Positions 23,930-34,270 of a DNA stretch of 64,000 nt are shown in pieces. Location of the stretch: contig CM055100.1 in NCBI GenBank assembly GCA_029204225.1, forward strand, positions 8,570,713-8,634,712. The letters are read 5' to 3'. A program made the position numbers and the translations under genes. Source of the DNA: Diphasiastrum complanatum. Taxonomy: Eukaryota > Streptophyta > Lycopodiopsida > Lycopodiales > Lycopodiaceae. The notes beneath the pieces are model-generated. The model saw only the letters and a program-made list of their open reading frames with translations, ran no database searches and was not told where the DNA came from. How positions within the stretch are numbered: position 1 is the stretch's first letter; every line of letters begins with the position of its first letter.

Positions 23930-24645
23930 ATATTTGTAAGAATTCTCAGTTAATTTTGAATCGAAGTATGTTGGATAGTGATCTGCTGACCAATATGTTT
24001 CATTTGTTTGTTTGTGATTAGAAGTGTGTAAATGAGCACCTGTCCGTATTTGGTGTATTTGAGTTCCATAAGTAACTGATGGTTTTGTGCATGTCATTTA
24101 GAAATTTAAGAAACTAGTATACGAGTGGTTGTTGTCATTCAACATATTCATGTTGAAGTCTGCTAGAGTTATCGTAGGAATGTGAATAGGTAAGTATTTG
24201 GATGTATGTGTAATGTCTATGAGAAAGTCCCAGTGTTTGTGTTTGAGTTAATCTTGCAAGATGTGGATTATTAGTGTAGTGGTGGTATGAAATTTGTGTT
24301 TGTTTTTTTGTAACAATGGTGGTTAGATTTTGCAATGTTATTTGTAAATTCAAAATAAAAGTATGTTGGATGGTGATCTGACCAATATGTTTCAATTGTT
24401 GGTGATTTATAGGTATGCAAAGGAGCATTTGTCTCAATTTGGTCTATTTGAGTTTCAGAAAAAAATTGTTGTTTCTATGCATGTAATTTGGAATTGTGAG
24501 AAGCTAGTATACGTCGTCGTCTTTTTGGGTAGGTGTTGTCATTCAATATATCAATGTTGAAGTCTCCTAGAATTATGGTGGGAACGTCCATTGGTAAGTT
24601 TTGTAATGTGCTTTGCATACCTTGTAAGAAAGTTCCAGTGTTTGC
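23930..24645 (-). pseudogene. Tandemly duplicated LINE endonuclease fragment (different LINE lineage)
   Basis: Two copies about 395 bp apart (23957-24240 and 24352-24645). On the minus strand the second reads LQNLPMDVPTIILGDFNIDI and later YWSDHHPTYF; the first reads PTITLADFNMNMLND and YWSADHYPTYF. These are the Asn/Asp metal site (GDFN) and the terminal SDH motif of an EEP endonuclease from a non-LTR element. The wording (GDFNIDIL) differs from the GDFNART of the LINE at 17216. Both copies are broken by frameshifts. Confidence 0.55.
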
Positions 24646-24683
24646 GTTTTTGTGGTCTATATAGAGCCATTATGTGTATTGCA

Positions 24684-24768
24684 CCCAATAGGGTTGGCTC
24701 AGCTGGTTAGCTTGGCATCCGGAGTTTTTTTGGTCCCAGGTTCAAGCCTCCCCTTGGAAACCAAGAAG
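24684..24768 (+). mobile_element. tRNA-derived SINE-like insert with perfect 16-bp target duplication
   Basis: An 85-bp insert lies between identical copies of CATTATGTGTATTGCA (24668-24683 and 24769-24784). It contains an A-box-like TGGCTCAGCTGGT and a B-box-like GGTTCAAGCCT, the split RNA polymerase III promoter of tRNA genes. It is too short and too divergent to be a working tRNA gene. LINE machinery normally makes such long target duplications. Confidence 0.75.
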
Positions 24769-24784
24769 CATTATGTGTATTGCA

Positions 24785-25914
24785 TATCTTGAAAATTTGT
24801 TAATGTTGCTTATATGAATTCATAGCCATGTAGTAGTTTGACTTTTCATGGGCAATGTAGTTTTAAGTAAGATGTGCACAATATACATGAACCATGTTTG
24901 CCTATGCAAGTTATGGAATGTCGGTTGGAAATATCTTTGTGGATGGTTGCCTATGCAAATTATTATATGGAATGTTGGTTGTGATATGTTTCATGCAAGC
25001 ATAATATATGAGATGCCATGAGATTAGTGTTTGTCAAAATGTCTCTATGGTGTGGACATAATGCTCATGTTCATAATTTGTATTATGATAGATCTCGATT
25101 TTTTGTTTTCGAGGGTTGGCATTGTAGTCAATGTCCACAAACATTGATTTTTTGTTGTTATTTCTAGGTGAATGTGAAAATGTTATTGGGTTATTGGTTT
25201 TAATAATCATAGGTGACATCGGAAAGTGTCGTGCATGTGAATCCATATTGTTTGATTCATGTTGGATCAAATGCCATGTTTTCAGGGATTAGACCTTGTG
25301 CCAAATTACCAATTTGCAACAATGGAATGATAGATCTTGAGCTTTGCATCACAAGTAATATATTGACCATCTAAAAGATGTATAACTAGTTTTATAAAAA
25401 CTTGACAAAGATAAGTAAGGTAGTATAGAAACACACTTCTTTGTTGTTCATTTTCTCTTACTTCGATCTTTGAGAACTTACAAAAACAGATCCCTAGTTC
25501 TTTGAACTTCAAGTTCCATTTTGATGTTTTCTCCTTGTTTCAAATTGCCAATTTTCAATTGGTGTTGATGAAGCACTTTAAGATTGACCTCATTATCTTT
25601 CATAAGAACATCATAACCTTTCTATATAACAATATTTTCAGATTTGAATCTATAGAAAAATTTCCTCTCAAATATTTGACTAAGATCGAACAAGGCACAT
25701 CGAAGCTCTTTTAGGAGTTGGCAACATTCTTTATGCACTTAATAGCTTAAAAGATATATCCTAAGTGCACAAAATGCCATGATGTATAGTTTTGAAGTGT
25801 GCTACATGTATGATGGACACATAGATGGAACATCTCCTTTAAAAAGTGGTGAAATATCCTTCATGGACATCATTCTCTATTGGAGTCTCAAAAGGTCTTT
25901 GTTTGCAGTTGTTA
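24785..25914. other. AT-rich stretch without recognised gene
   Basis: No reading frame with a known domain was seen. It may include more of the decayed LINE upstream of the endonuclease fragment. Confidence 0.4.
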
Positions 25915-26243
25915 ATTTTACTTAAAAGTAGGAAAATGGTCTTCCATAAACTTCCGCGGTAAAAATCGTGTGATAAGGGCTCGTTTAACAACCTCCCAAT
26001 CTGTACGCTCGGTTTCATCTTGGTTATAATACTAATCTTGTGCTGCGCCTGTTAAGGCCATAGGAAACAGCTAAAGTTTATCTTGAGGATAAATCTCACC
26101 ATAGACCTCACAGGATTCAGCATAGATCTGAAGAAATTTAACTGGATTTGTTAATCCATTATATTTGGGTAGATTCAATCGGGGTGCTCTTCTAACAATA
26201 ATTGGATTGACCTCCTGTGGAGCACCTCCAGGGGCAGCCATCT
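25915..26243 (-). pseudogene. Element E gag, N-terminal fragment
   Basis: Minus strand: MAAPGGAPQEVNPIIVRRAP, then LPKYNGLTNPVKFLQIYAES, LFPMALTGAAQD and DWEVVKRALITRFLPRKFME. This is the retrotransposon gag core shared with copies at 34271 and 58231. It contains stop codons and ends abruptly. Confidence 0.75.
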
Positions 26244-26479
26244 TTACAGATTTAGATCAAATCGATAATGAGATTGGATATAGATTTTTCCAAAAAAACT
26301 ATCCCAGATTAGATCTGCTAGCTCTATTCCACTTTTCAAGAATTTGATTCTATATAATGAAAAACTTCCCGAAATTCGATCAATCGATACTTCTCAAAAA
26401 TGATAAATCTCTCAGAATCCAATTCAGAATATATCAGATTTGATCCAAATTTGACAGAGACTTGATCTGGAAAATCAGA

Positions 26480-27130
26480 AACTAAAAATAGGAGTGGCGA
26501 AGGTTCTCTAAGCGAAGGTTGTCTCGACGAAGGTTCAACAGTGCTATTTTGGAATAAAAACTCTCTGAACACTTTTCTGGCAATTTCTTGGGAAATAACC
26601 TTCGCTGACTTTTCAGATGGAAGATCTGATACAAATAAAACTATGGAAAACCGGACGAAGGTTTCTGACACAAGAAAATACAGTTTTTGTAATCTGGCGA
26701 GGGTAAAAATCAAGATTTTTTGTGATCTGATCAAGATGAATCTTCGTCGAATTCAAAAATAGTATTTTTCTATAAATAGAATGTCTAGGAAACTCGGCGA
26801 AGCTACTGGCGAAGGATCAAGAGTAATACTGGTAATTTTGCAAAAAAGTGACTTTTTTTTGGCAAAAATATGACAATATGACAACTGATCATCTGAAAAC
26901 CTTTTTATTTTTGGTATTATTCTTCGCCGACCTGGCAGTAGATAGATCTGAATCACATCTAAGCACAGTGAATCGGACGAAGGTTCTTTTTTTGTAGTTT
27001 TTAGGGTTTTGATAATTCTTGGTGTTTTTTTGGTGGTTTTGCTGATGTTTCTGGAAATTAATCTTCGCCCTTCAAACTGAAGGTTCTGTAAACGAAACCG
27101 AAGGTGTCTGCAACTCGGCAAAGGTTTCTG
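26480..27130 (-). repeat. GCGAAGGTT/AACCTTCGC motif block in leader of element E
   Basis: Copies with at most two mismatches include 26497, 26512, 26527, 26597 (reverse), 26655, 26739 (reverse), 26919 (reverse), 26977, 27060 (reverse) and 27117. The spacers are unrelated to one another and do not encode protein. Confidence 0.75.
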
Positions 27131-27442
27131 AAAGAGGGTAAAAAGTTTTGAGCTCTGATGACGCTTTTTGCCTCTTTTTGACCAAATTTGACAGATTTGA
27201 CGGATTTTTGTTATTTTCTCTGATATCTCAGATCCAAATGGATCTTAAGATTGGTGATCTGAATAGCTTTCCCTGTTTAATAATTAGATTAGATTTCAAA
27301 CAAGCAAATCCACTCAAATCAAGCAAAATCAATCCCAAACTAACCCTAAAATGCAGATCTAACACTATTCATGCTATGACAAGATGCCTAATGCAAGCTA
27401 ACCATCAACCAAACATGTTGTAAACTAAAAAAATGGCGTAGC

Positions 27443-27460
27443 TCCCCGGCAACGGCGTCA
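27443..27460 (-). other. tRNA-Asp-type primer binding site of element E
   Basis: Minus strand TGACGCCGTTGCCGGGGA, one change from the TGGCGCCGTTGCCGGGGA site used by many plant gypsy elements. It lies four bases inside the LTR end. Confidence 0.8.
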
Positions 27461-27464
27461 AAAT

Positions 27465-28212
27465 TGTAGTGGGTTTCTTTCCTTGCCTAACCTGAATCCA
27501 AGATCTAGTCAATCCAGCATCAAAGAGATGGAGTTAGTTGTCACGTGTAGGTTCGTTCCCATGAGAGCGATAATATAGTTCAGATTTCGACATGAATGGA
27601 GGATCTAACACTAACATCCATTAACACTAAGCATTAACACTACATCCATTAACCCTAAATCCACAACAATGATAGAAACTTACTCTTCTCTCTCTCTCTC
27701 TCTCCTTTTCTCTCTCACAAAAAGCATAAAAAATAGCAATCCCAATAATGATCAAATCCAACAATTAACAAATATAAAGGAAGCATGAGAAATGGAGGAA
27801 AAGAGAGGAAGAGCAAGGACATTCATCAATCCATTTCTAAAGAGAACCAATCTGCTTTATTGAAATGAGAAAATGAACATCAGGAGCAACTCGAGTTGGT
27901 CCCTTTTTATAGTAGAGAGGAGGACCCTGGCCTTTGAATCCTATTGGTCCAGCATTGTCTCTCTTTTTATTCAAATTTAAAAAAGTGTGGGAACCATCAA
28001 AATTGGAGGGAAACCCAACTTTATTCACTAACTTGACATTTAGGCCCTGCGACATTAAAAGTTCCACAAAAAGGCCTAAAGTCCTTTTATTAACATTCTA
28101 ATTAATCAAATAACTATGTGATCATTGGGTTGGACTTACACACGCAGGTGCCAATCTCTCTCACTTATTAACTAGGGTTAGAGTTGCCTTGGGATCCGCA
28201 AACCCTTCAACA
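27465..28212 (-). repeat. 5' LTR of element E
   Basis: Bounded by TGTAGTGGG (27465) and CTTCAACA (28212) on the + strand. The same LTR appears truncated at 60121-60728 (same orientation) and at 59870-59912 (opposite orientation). Confidence 0.8.
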
Positions 28213-28290
28213 AAGAGAGAGAAGAGAGAGACTGATTTAGGGTAGTAGATGAATAGTTAGTGTTTGATGATAATTGAATATTAGATTTAT

Positions 28291-28293
<3 letters not shown>

Positions 28294-28385
<92 letters not shown>
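28294..28385. repeat. (GA)n microsatellite
   Basis: About 45 GA units. The long Ser-Leu reading frames on the minus strand over this tract are artefacts of the repeat. Confidence 0.97.
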
Positions 28386-28388
<3 letters not shown>

Positions 28389-28539
28389 GTGTTAGTGTGT
28401 GTATGCATGTGTGTTTTTTTGCATTTTGCATTGATTTAATATTTGCAATAATATATGAATAATTGATGTTAATAGAATGAAAATTTAATAGAATGAGAAA
28501 CTCAAATTTTAAATAGAGTAGAATAATCCAATAGAAATC

Positions 28540-28540
<1 letters not shown>

Positions 28541-28614
<74 letters not shown>
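28541..28614. repeat. (GA)n microsatellite
   Basis: About 36 GA units, a second array 155 bp from the first. Confidence 0.97.
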
Positions 28615-28619
<5 letters not shown>

Positions 28620-29277
28620 CATTTTGGCATGTGTGTTGTAGCATATTACTAGTATAATATTTTATGCTTTGAATCTATCAACCCTAAATTCTTTAATCTT
28701 TATAATGTATTCACAAACACATATCATATTGTTTGCAATAATGATTCAATTGTGTAATATAGTGTTATTTTTTAATTGCTTGTGTATGTGACAAAGATAT
28801 TCAAAGAAAAGGAAAGAGAGCAAGTGTTGAAAGAGCGAACAAGCTTGCACTAAAGCTTTGAGCTTACCGGTGAGCGTGTACATGTTGTTTCAATTTTTTG
28901 ATTGTTGGAATACGTTATCTAACATACTAATAAAGTCAAATGTAATTCATCACTTTTTTTGTTTGAAGCAATGTCGTATTTTATCACATACACTAGAAAT
29001 TAGTTAATATAAAAGAGTGAAATGTAGATAATTAAAATTGCCAATCCTAGGAAGGTGTGTAGCCCTTAAATTTCTCTCGTTAAAGATGAGGTTCTAATCT
29101 TTCCTTGAATGGAAAAACCTATACGCCGCAGGGAGGGAATATGAGGTGACCATAATCACAAGGTTCGGGTATTATAATTATCACATTCAACTCTAACTAA
29201 CTATAAAAGTATACATAAAAGTATTGCAATGAATATTAAAAAAATAAATGAATGCAAGTGAATTCAAGTATTAATAA
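28615..29277. other. AT-rich stretch without recognised gene
   Basis: No domain, RNA gene or element end was recognised. Confidence 0.4.
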
Positions 29278-29775
29278 TTATAAATCATTCTCATCATTTT
29301 CGTCATTCTCGTCATCACACAAGTCTTGACACTCATCTAAATCTAGGTCTAAGTACAATCGTAGATTTTTGATTGTGTCTCTTTGATATTGTGAGCTATT
29401 TTCATATTCAAACTCTTCTTCTTCTAGCTCTATTTCATCCAAACGTGAGGGCCTCAAATTACCCTCAATTTGGCCTTCTATGATCGTAGGCATCTCATCA
29501 TTTGCAATTGTAACTTCTTCTCCTGTCATGTCCACATAATTTGGAGCTTGGATGAGTGGTTCATGTTCTTCCAAAATCTCGAAATTGGATGGTGGTTTGT
29601 CGTGTGTGTCCAATGTTACAATATCTTTTCCTTCAAACACACGTCGTTTTCTTGCATGGACGTCTGCCAATGTTGGGGGTATTCCCAACACATTGTAAAT
29701 AAATAAAATCGACCAATAAAATGTGTTGCGAGGGCATGGCATCCTGCGCATATAAGCCCATGGCTCAATGAGCAC
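29278..29775 (-). CDS. Uncharacterised acidic ORF, 165 aa
   Basis: An uninterrupted minus-strand frame from ATG at 29775. I do not recognise the product. The first 45 residues are mixed (YWSILFIYNVLGIPPTLADV). The rest is strongly acidic: EIELEEEEFEYEN, YLDLDLDECQDLCDDEN, and a terminal NDENDENDL repeat. It may be the C-terminus of a transposase: the 5' side runs straight into the LTR of gypsy element D (about 29791), which could have cut it. A host gene fragment is equally possible. Codon use is not obviously biased. Confidence 0.35.
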   Translation of the reverse strand: MLIEPWAYMRRMPCPRNTFYWSILFIYNVLGIPPTLADVHARKRRVFEGKDIVTLDTHDKPPSNFEILEEHEPLIQAPNYVDMTGEEVTIANDEMPTIIEGQIEGNLRPSRLDEIELEEEEFEYENSSQYQRDTIKNLRLYLDLDLDECQDLCDDENDENDENDL

Positions 29776-29790
29776 GCAAGTAAATTGTAA

Positions 29791-30567
29791 ATAAAATAAC
29801 AGACTTGGGCCCCTTATAATTAAAATAAAACTTGAGGCCCAAAGTCAATGTTAAACTTAGAGTTTACTTTTTTAAAGTTGGGTCCAATTTTGGACTCACA
29901 TGAATCTTGTGATTTTCAGTGTACTTTTTGTGGACCCTTGGATCAAGTTGGGTCCAAGATGAATGGATAGGATCAATGCAAATATTAGCCAATAGGATTT
30001 TGGGGCAGGGGCCTTCCCCATTTATAAAAAGGCACCACTTGTACTCTATTTCCATGCTTAATAAGAAGGAGGAAACTCTACGACTTTTTGGAGAGAAGCA
30101 TCCTCATTTGCTATTCACTACTTGCTAATGCTTTTGATTGTGTTTTCCATTGCTTTCTACTTCATGTTTATTGGTTGTCTTAGTTAATGTTCCTCCATTA
30201 GCAAGCATAAGGAGCATTTGAACTAACCTCCACTCTCACTCTCTGTCTCTCTCTTTCTCTCTTCTCTTCTCAATCTCTTCTAATCTTCCCTTTCCTTTCA
30301 CCTACAATCATGATGAAGGTAGTTTAGGGGAGTAGAGTTAGTGGAAGTAGTGTTAGTGGAAGTAGAGTTAGTGGTGGTAGAGTTAGACAGAAAGTAGAGT
30401 TTAGGGGAGTAGACTTAGTGGAAGTAGTGTTAGTGGTGGTAGAGTTAGACAAAAAGTAGGAAACTAACTAAAAGTAGCATCTATGCATAGTTAGGTTCCT
30501 ATCCAATGAACTAACCCTTGTTGACAGGCGGGAGGGCTACTACTATAGAGTAGATATCGACCCTACA
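29791..30567 (+). repeat. 5' LTR of element D (start approximate)
   Basis: It begins near TGTAAATAAAATAAC and ends CCCTACA before the primer site. A TATA box, TTTATAAAAAGG, lies at about 30020-30031. Downstream of it is a run of GGAAGTAGAGTTAGTGG-like tandem words (30330-30460). The opposite LTR was not found, so the 5' limit is uncertain. Confidence 0.55.
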
Positions 30568-30568
30568 G

Positions 30569-30586
30569 TGGCGCCGATGCCGGGGA
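30569..30586 (+). other. tRNA-Asp-type primer binding site of element D
   Basis: TGGCGCCGATGCCGGGGA, one change from the plant gypsy consensus TGGCGCCGTTGCCGGGGA, one base after the LTR end. Confidence 0.8.
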
Positions 30587-30935
30587 TAGGTTTTCACTAA
30601 CTAATATAGCTGCATTTTAGCTATTTCTTGCTTTTTAGAGTAGTTTTAGGTAGATTATTGGGTGTTTAGAGTTAGTTTTCTGTATTTTTCTATGTTTGGA
30701 ATGTTCACAGCTAGTGGAGGAGGTGTGAGAGGGTAGAGGAGGCCCTGAACAACATCTAAGGGCTTGAAACCCAATCCAACCAGCCAAAAAATCCAAAAAA
30801 TACACCAATATGCATTTTGGAGGGAAAAAGAGCCTAAAATCTCATCAGATTTTATATCTTTAAAACCAATGGGAGTTAACCCTTGCATGATTGGTAGCAG
30901 TTCCAGGGTACTGTCTCAAACCTGCATAGAAGCCT

Positions 30936-31673
30936 ACGAGAGTTAGTTCCAAGCAGATTGCAAAAATCAGAGAAAAACCATAAAAAATTCAAAAAACCCT
31001 TGAAAAAATCCAAAAAAATACAAACCTTCACAAGAACTATCGCAGAGCCCTCTGAAGTTCCATCTCAGTGAGACCAAGACACAGAGAAACTTGCGAGAGT
31101 TAGTTTGATGTCTAAGTGTCTGTGCGAGAGTTCCTAATGAAAAAAAGACGGGAAAGTACCAAAGAACTCTCGCAGACACAAAATTTTTCAGTTCTAGTGA
31201 TCAAGAACTCTCGCAAAGGATTTTGAAGTTCCATCTCAGTGAGACCAGGACACAGAAGAATTTGCGAGAGTTAGTTTGACTCCAGTAAGCAGAAAATTGG
31301 ATTTTAAGTGCTAAAAAATCACTAAAAAGTGAAGATCCAGCAAATCCTTCGAATAAGAACTCTCGCAGACCATTTCAATCGATTCAGAATGCCAATTCCC
31401 ATCAATGATGAAGTCTGCGAGAGTTAATATAGAGATTTGGTGAAGGTAAAGCCAAAATAGTGGTTTCGAACCCTCGCATACAGTGAAATTTTCACTTAGT
31501 GCGAGAGTTAACTCTCGTAGAGAATTCCAGAGTCGGATCTGCTGACCCAGATTCAGCTAATGTGATCCTTGCGAGAGTTACTTCACAAAGATATGAGAGA
31601 TATCAAGGGCTTTTACCTGCAAAACAGCTAAAGAACCCTTGCACAGCCAACCCTCGCACAAGAGAACCCTCAC
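30936..31673 (+). repeat. GCGAGAGTT/AACTCTCGC motif block in leader of element D
   Basis: Exact GCGAGAGTT at 31093, 31124, 31264, 31417, 31501 and 31571. Exact AACTCTCGC at 31165, 31206 and 31358. One-mismatch copies at 30936, 31035, 31469, 31510 and 31649. At 31501-31518 two copies abut as the palindrome GCGAGAGTTAACTCTCGT. A longer duplication (CATCTCAGTGAGACC region, 31055 and 31227) is also present. Confidence 0.85.
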
Positions 31674-31720
31674 AGGCTAGATCAGTGGAAAGATCTGTAC
31701 TAGATCCAGCTACTGTCAAA

Positions 31721-34179
31721 TGACAAAATTTCTAGAATTCACAAGTGTGGAGAATGTCCACAAAAGTGACTGCTCTTAATTAAGCTTTGTGATTGGCACT
31801 ATAACATGATTCTAGATTGATCAACAAAATCTAGTTCAGAAGAAATGGCTAGTTAGCATGCTAATCAATAGAATATAATAGCAATGAATCAAAGAATGAA
31901 TAAAAGTACAAGATTTAAGTGTATGAGCATTAGTCTCAACACAAGTTAGAGAGAGAAAGCTAGAGAGATAACAAGCAATATTTGTTTAGATCCAAAATGG
32001 CATGAGATAGCTACAAAACTTTGGTTCTTCATCATTCATTGTGTGGAGAGCTACACATACTTATGGAGATTGAGGTAGCTCGAGGTAGAACCACATCTAT
32101 CCATTCCAAAATGACATCTAAAGTGACATCCAGAGTCTATCTGACATTTGTCACTTGTCATGCATGAAATTCTACCAACGTTTTACAAGTGTACTAGTTC
32201 TAACTAGAAATGTCCAAATCATCATGCACGTGTCCATTAAACTTTGTGCATGCCTTGCATGTCACTATGGATCACTTACAATTAATGCATGTGAGTTGCC
32301 ACGAGTTTCTGCAAGCATAATCATGCTAATTCTATGTCTACAAACTATATGCAAGTTGCATTTATCAAACTAGATAATACATAACCATGTAGCTCGAGTT
32401 CTATGTAGGCCAAACTTGGCATTTTACATTAATGAGCTACATACTTGCATGGTACAACATTTGTAGCAAGCCAAGAAATCAATATGGATTGTTTTTCAAT
32501 TTTAACACTCCTCCTAAAAATGATCTATATTGATTTGAACATGGATCTTGGTATAACTCCAAGGTTGGCTCTATGCTTGTTGAAGGAACTTTTGCTCAAA
32601 GGTTTGGTGAGCATATCAGCAATGCAAGATGATGTGTCGATGTGCTCTAAATTGATTTCACCTCCAATGAGCTTCTCTCTCACGAAGTGATGTGCAACTT
32701 CGATATGCTTGCTCCTTGCATGGAATATTGGGTTATTGGCAAGGGCTTGAGCTGAAATGTTGTCACACATGATCATAGGTATATCTTCTTCCATAGTTAT
32801 CTTTAGCTCCACTAGTAACCTCTTGATCCAACACTTCCTTTGTTGTTGTAGTGAGCGCCTTGTACTCAGCTTCACATGATGAGAGTGATACAATATCTTG
32901 CTTTTTGGAAAGCCAAGATATCAAGTTTCCTCCAAGATATATGACAGAAGAACTTGTAGATTTTCGATCTGCTCTATCACTTGCAAAATCCGAGCCAGAA
33001 TAGCCAATAATAGAAAGATCTTCACTTTTATACAATAAACCAACATCAAAAGTTGAAGATATATATCTAAGCACTCTCTTGGCCATTTTCCAATGATAGA
33101 TAGTAGGATTTTGCATAGCCTAGCTCAACTTATGAACACTAAAGCTTTTGTCAGGTCTAGTTATTGTGAGCCAAATTAAGGAGCCTATAAGACTTCTAAA
33201 AAGTGTGATGTCCACAAAGGATCTTTCATCACCTTTGTTAGAGTCCTTTACATTTTGGCCCATAGGTGTTTCTATACTCTTACAATTCAACATACTGAAC
33301 TTCTTTAACATTGAAAGAGCATACTTGGATTGAAATACAAAAGCTTTATCTTTAAGAAAGTCAATCTCTAATCCTAGAATATAGTGAAATTTTCCAAGAA
33401 TTTCCAGAATTCACACGTGTGGGGAATGTCCACAAGAGTGACTGATCTTAATTAAGCTTTGTGCACTATAACTTGATTCTAGATTGATCAACAACATCTA
33501 GTTCAGAAGAAATGGCTAATTCACAATCTAGCATGCTAATCAACAGAATATAATAGCAATGAATCAAAGAATGAATAAAAGTACAAGATTTCAGTGTATG
33601 AGCATTAGCCTCAACACGAATTAGAGAGAGAAAGCTAGAGAGATAACAAGCAATATTTGTTTAGATCCAAAATGGCATGAGATAGCTACAAAACTTTGGT
33701 TCTTCATCATTCATTGTGTGGAGAGCTACACATATTTATGGAGATTTAGGTAGCTCGAGGTAGAACCACATCTATCCATTCCAAAATGACATCTAAAGTG
33801 ACATCTAGAGTCTATGTGACATTTGTCACTTGTCATGCATGAAATTCTACCAACTTTGTACAAGTGTACTAGTTCTAACTAGAAATGTCCAAATCATCAT
33901 GCATGTGTCCATTAAACTTTGTGCATGCCTTGCATGTCACTATGGATCACTTGCAATTAATGCATGTGAGTTGCCACGAGTTTCTACAAGCATAATCATG
34001 CTAATTCTATGTCTACAGACTATATGCAAGTTGCATTTATCAAACTAGATAATACATAACGTAGCTCGAGTTCTATGTAGGCCAAACTTGGCATTTTGCA
34101 TTAATGAGCTACATACTTGAATGGTACAACATTTTTAGGAAGCCAATAAATCAATATGGATTGTTTTTCAATTTTAACA
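31721..34179 (-). mobile_element. Copia element G: two LTRs with only an RNase H remnant between them
   Basis: LTRs at 31721-32507 and 33384-34179, the same orientation, are flanked by TCAAA (31716-31720 and 34180-34184). The polypurine tract beside the low LTR reads AGGAGGAG before TGTTAAAA on the minus strand. Only about 876 bp lie inside, coding for the pol C-terminus. The primer site and everything from gag to RT are gone, so it could move only with help in trans, if at all. Confidence 0.88.
32525..33340 (-). pseudogene. Copia G pol C-terminus (RT end and RNase H)
   Basis: Minus strand: FSMLNCKSIETPMGQNVKDS, SLIGSLIWLTITRPDKSFSV, then KMAKRVLRYISSTFDVGLLY and RNase H with YSGSDFASDRADRKSTSSS and SLSSCEAEYKALTTTTKEVL. 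It ends with FHARSKHIEVAHHFVREKL and ADMLTKPLSKSSF. Frameshifts separate three pieces. It is close to the RNase H of the copia at 38235, so both belong to one lineage. Confidence 0.85.
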
Positions 34180-34270
34180 TCAAAATCTCAGATCAATCAG
34201 TGCAAGGAGTAAGAAGTTATCAAGGGAAAACCACCGTAAAAGGCCTAAATTTCACTTCTGGCTAGTCAGA

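Larger units (their letters stand above)
25915..28212 (-). mobile_element. Gypsy element E: 5' LTR, primer site, motif-rich leader, truncated gag
   Basis: A minus-strand element with a 5' LTR at 27465-28212 (748 bp, starting TGTTGAAGGG, ending CCCACTACA). A tRNA-Asp-type primer site follows at 27443-27460, then a leader of about 1.2 kb rich in GCGAAGGTT words. The gag starts at 26243 and is cut off near 25915. No pol or 3' LTR is present. Its leader and gag match element F (56981-59912) on the opposite strand. Confidence 0.8.

Noticed and set aside
24684-24768. Functional tRNA gene
   Set aside because: Box-like words are present but the arms do not form a convincing cloverleaf, and the flanking 16-bp duplication shows a retroposed insert.
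28178-28644. Long Ser-Leu reading frames on the minus strand
   Set aside because: They are translations of (CT)n arrays and carry no gene signal.
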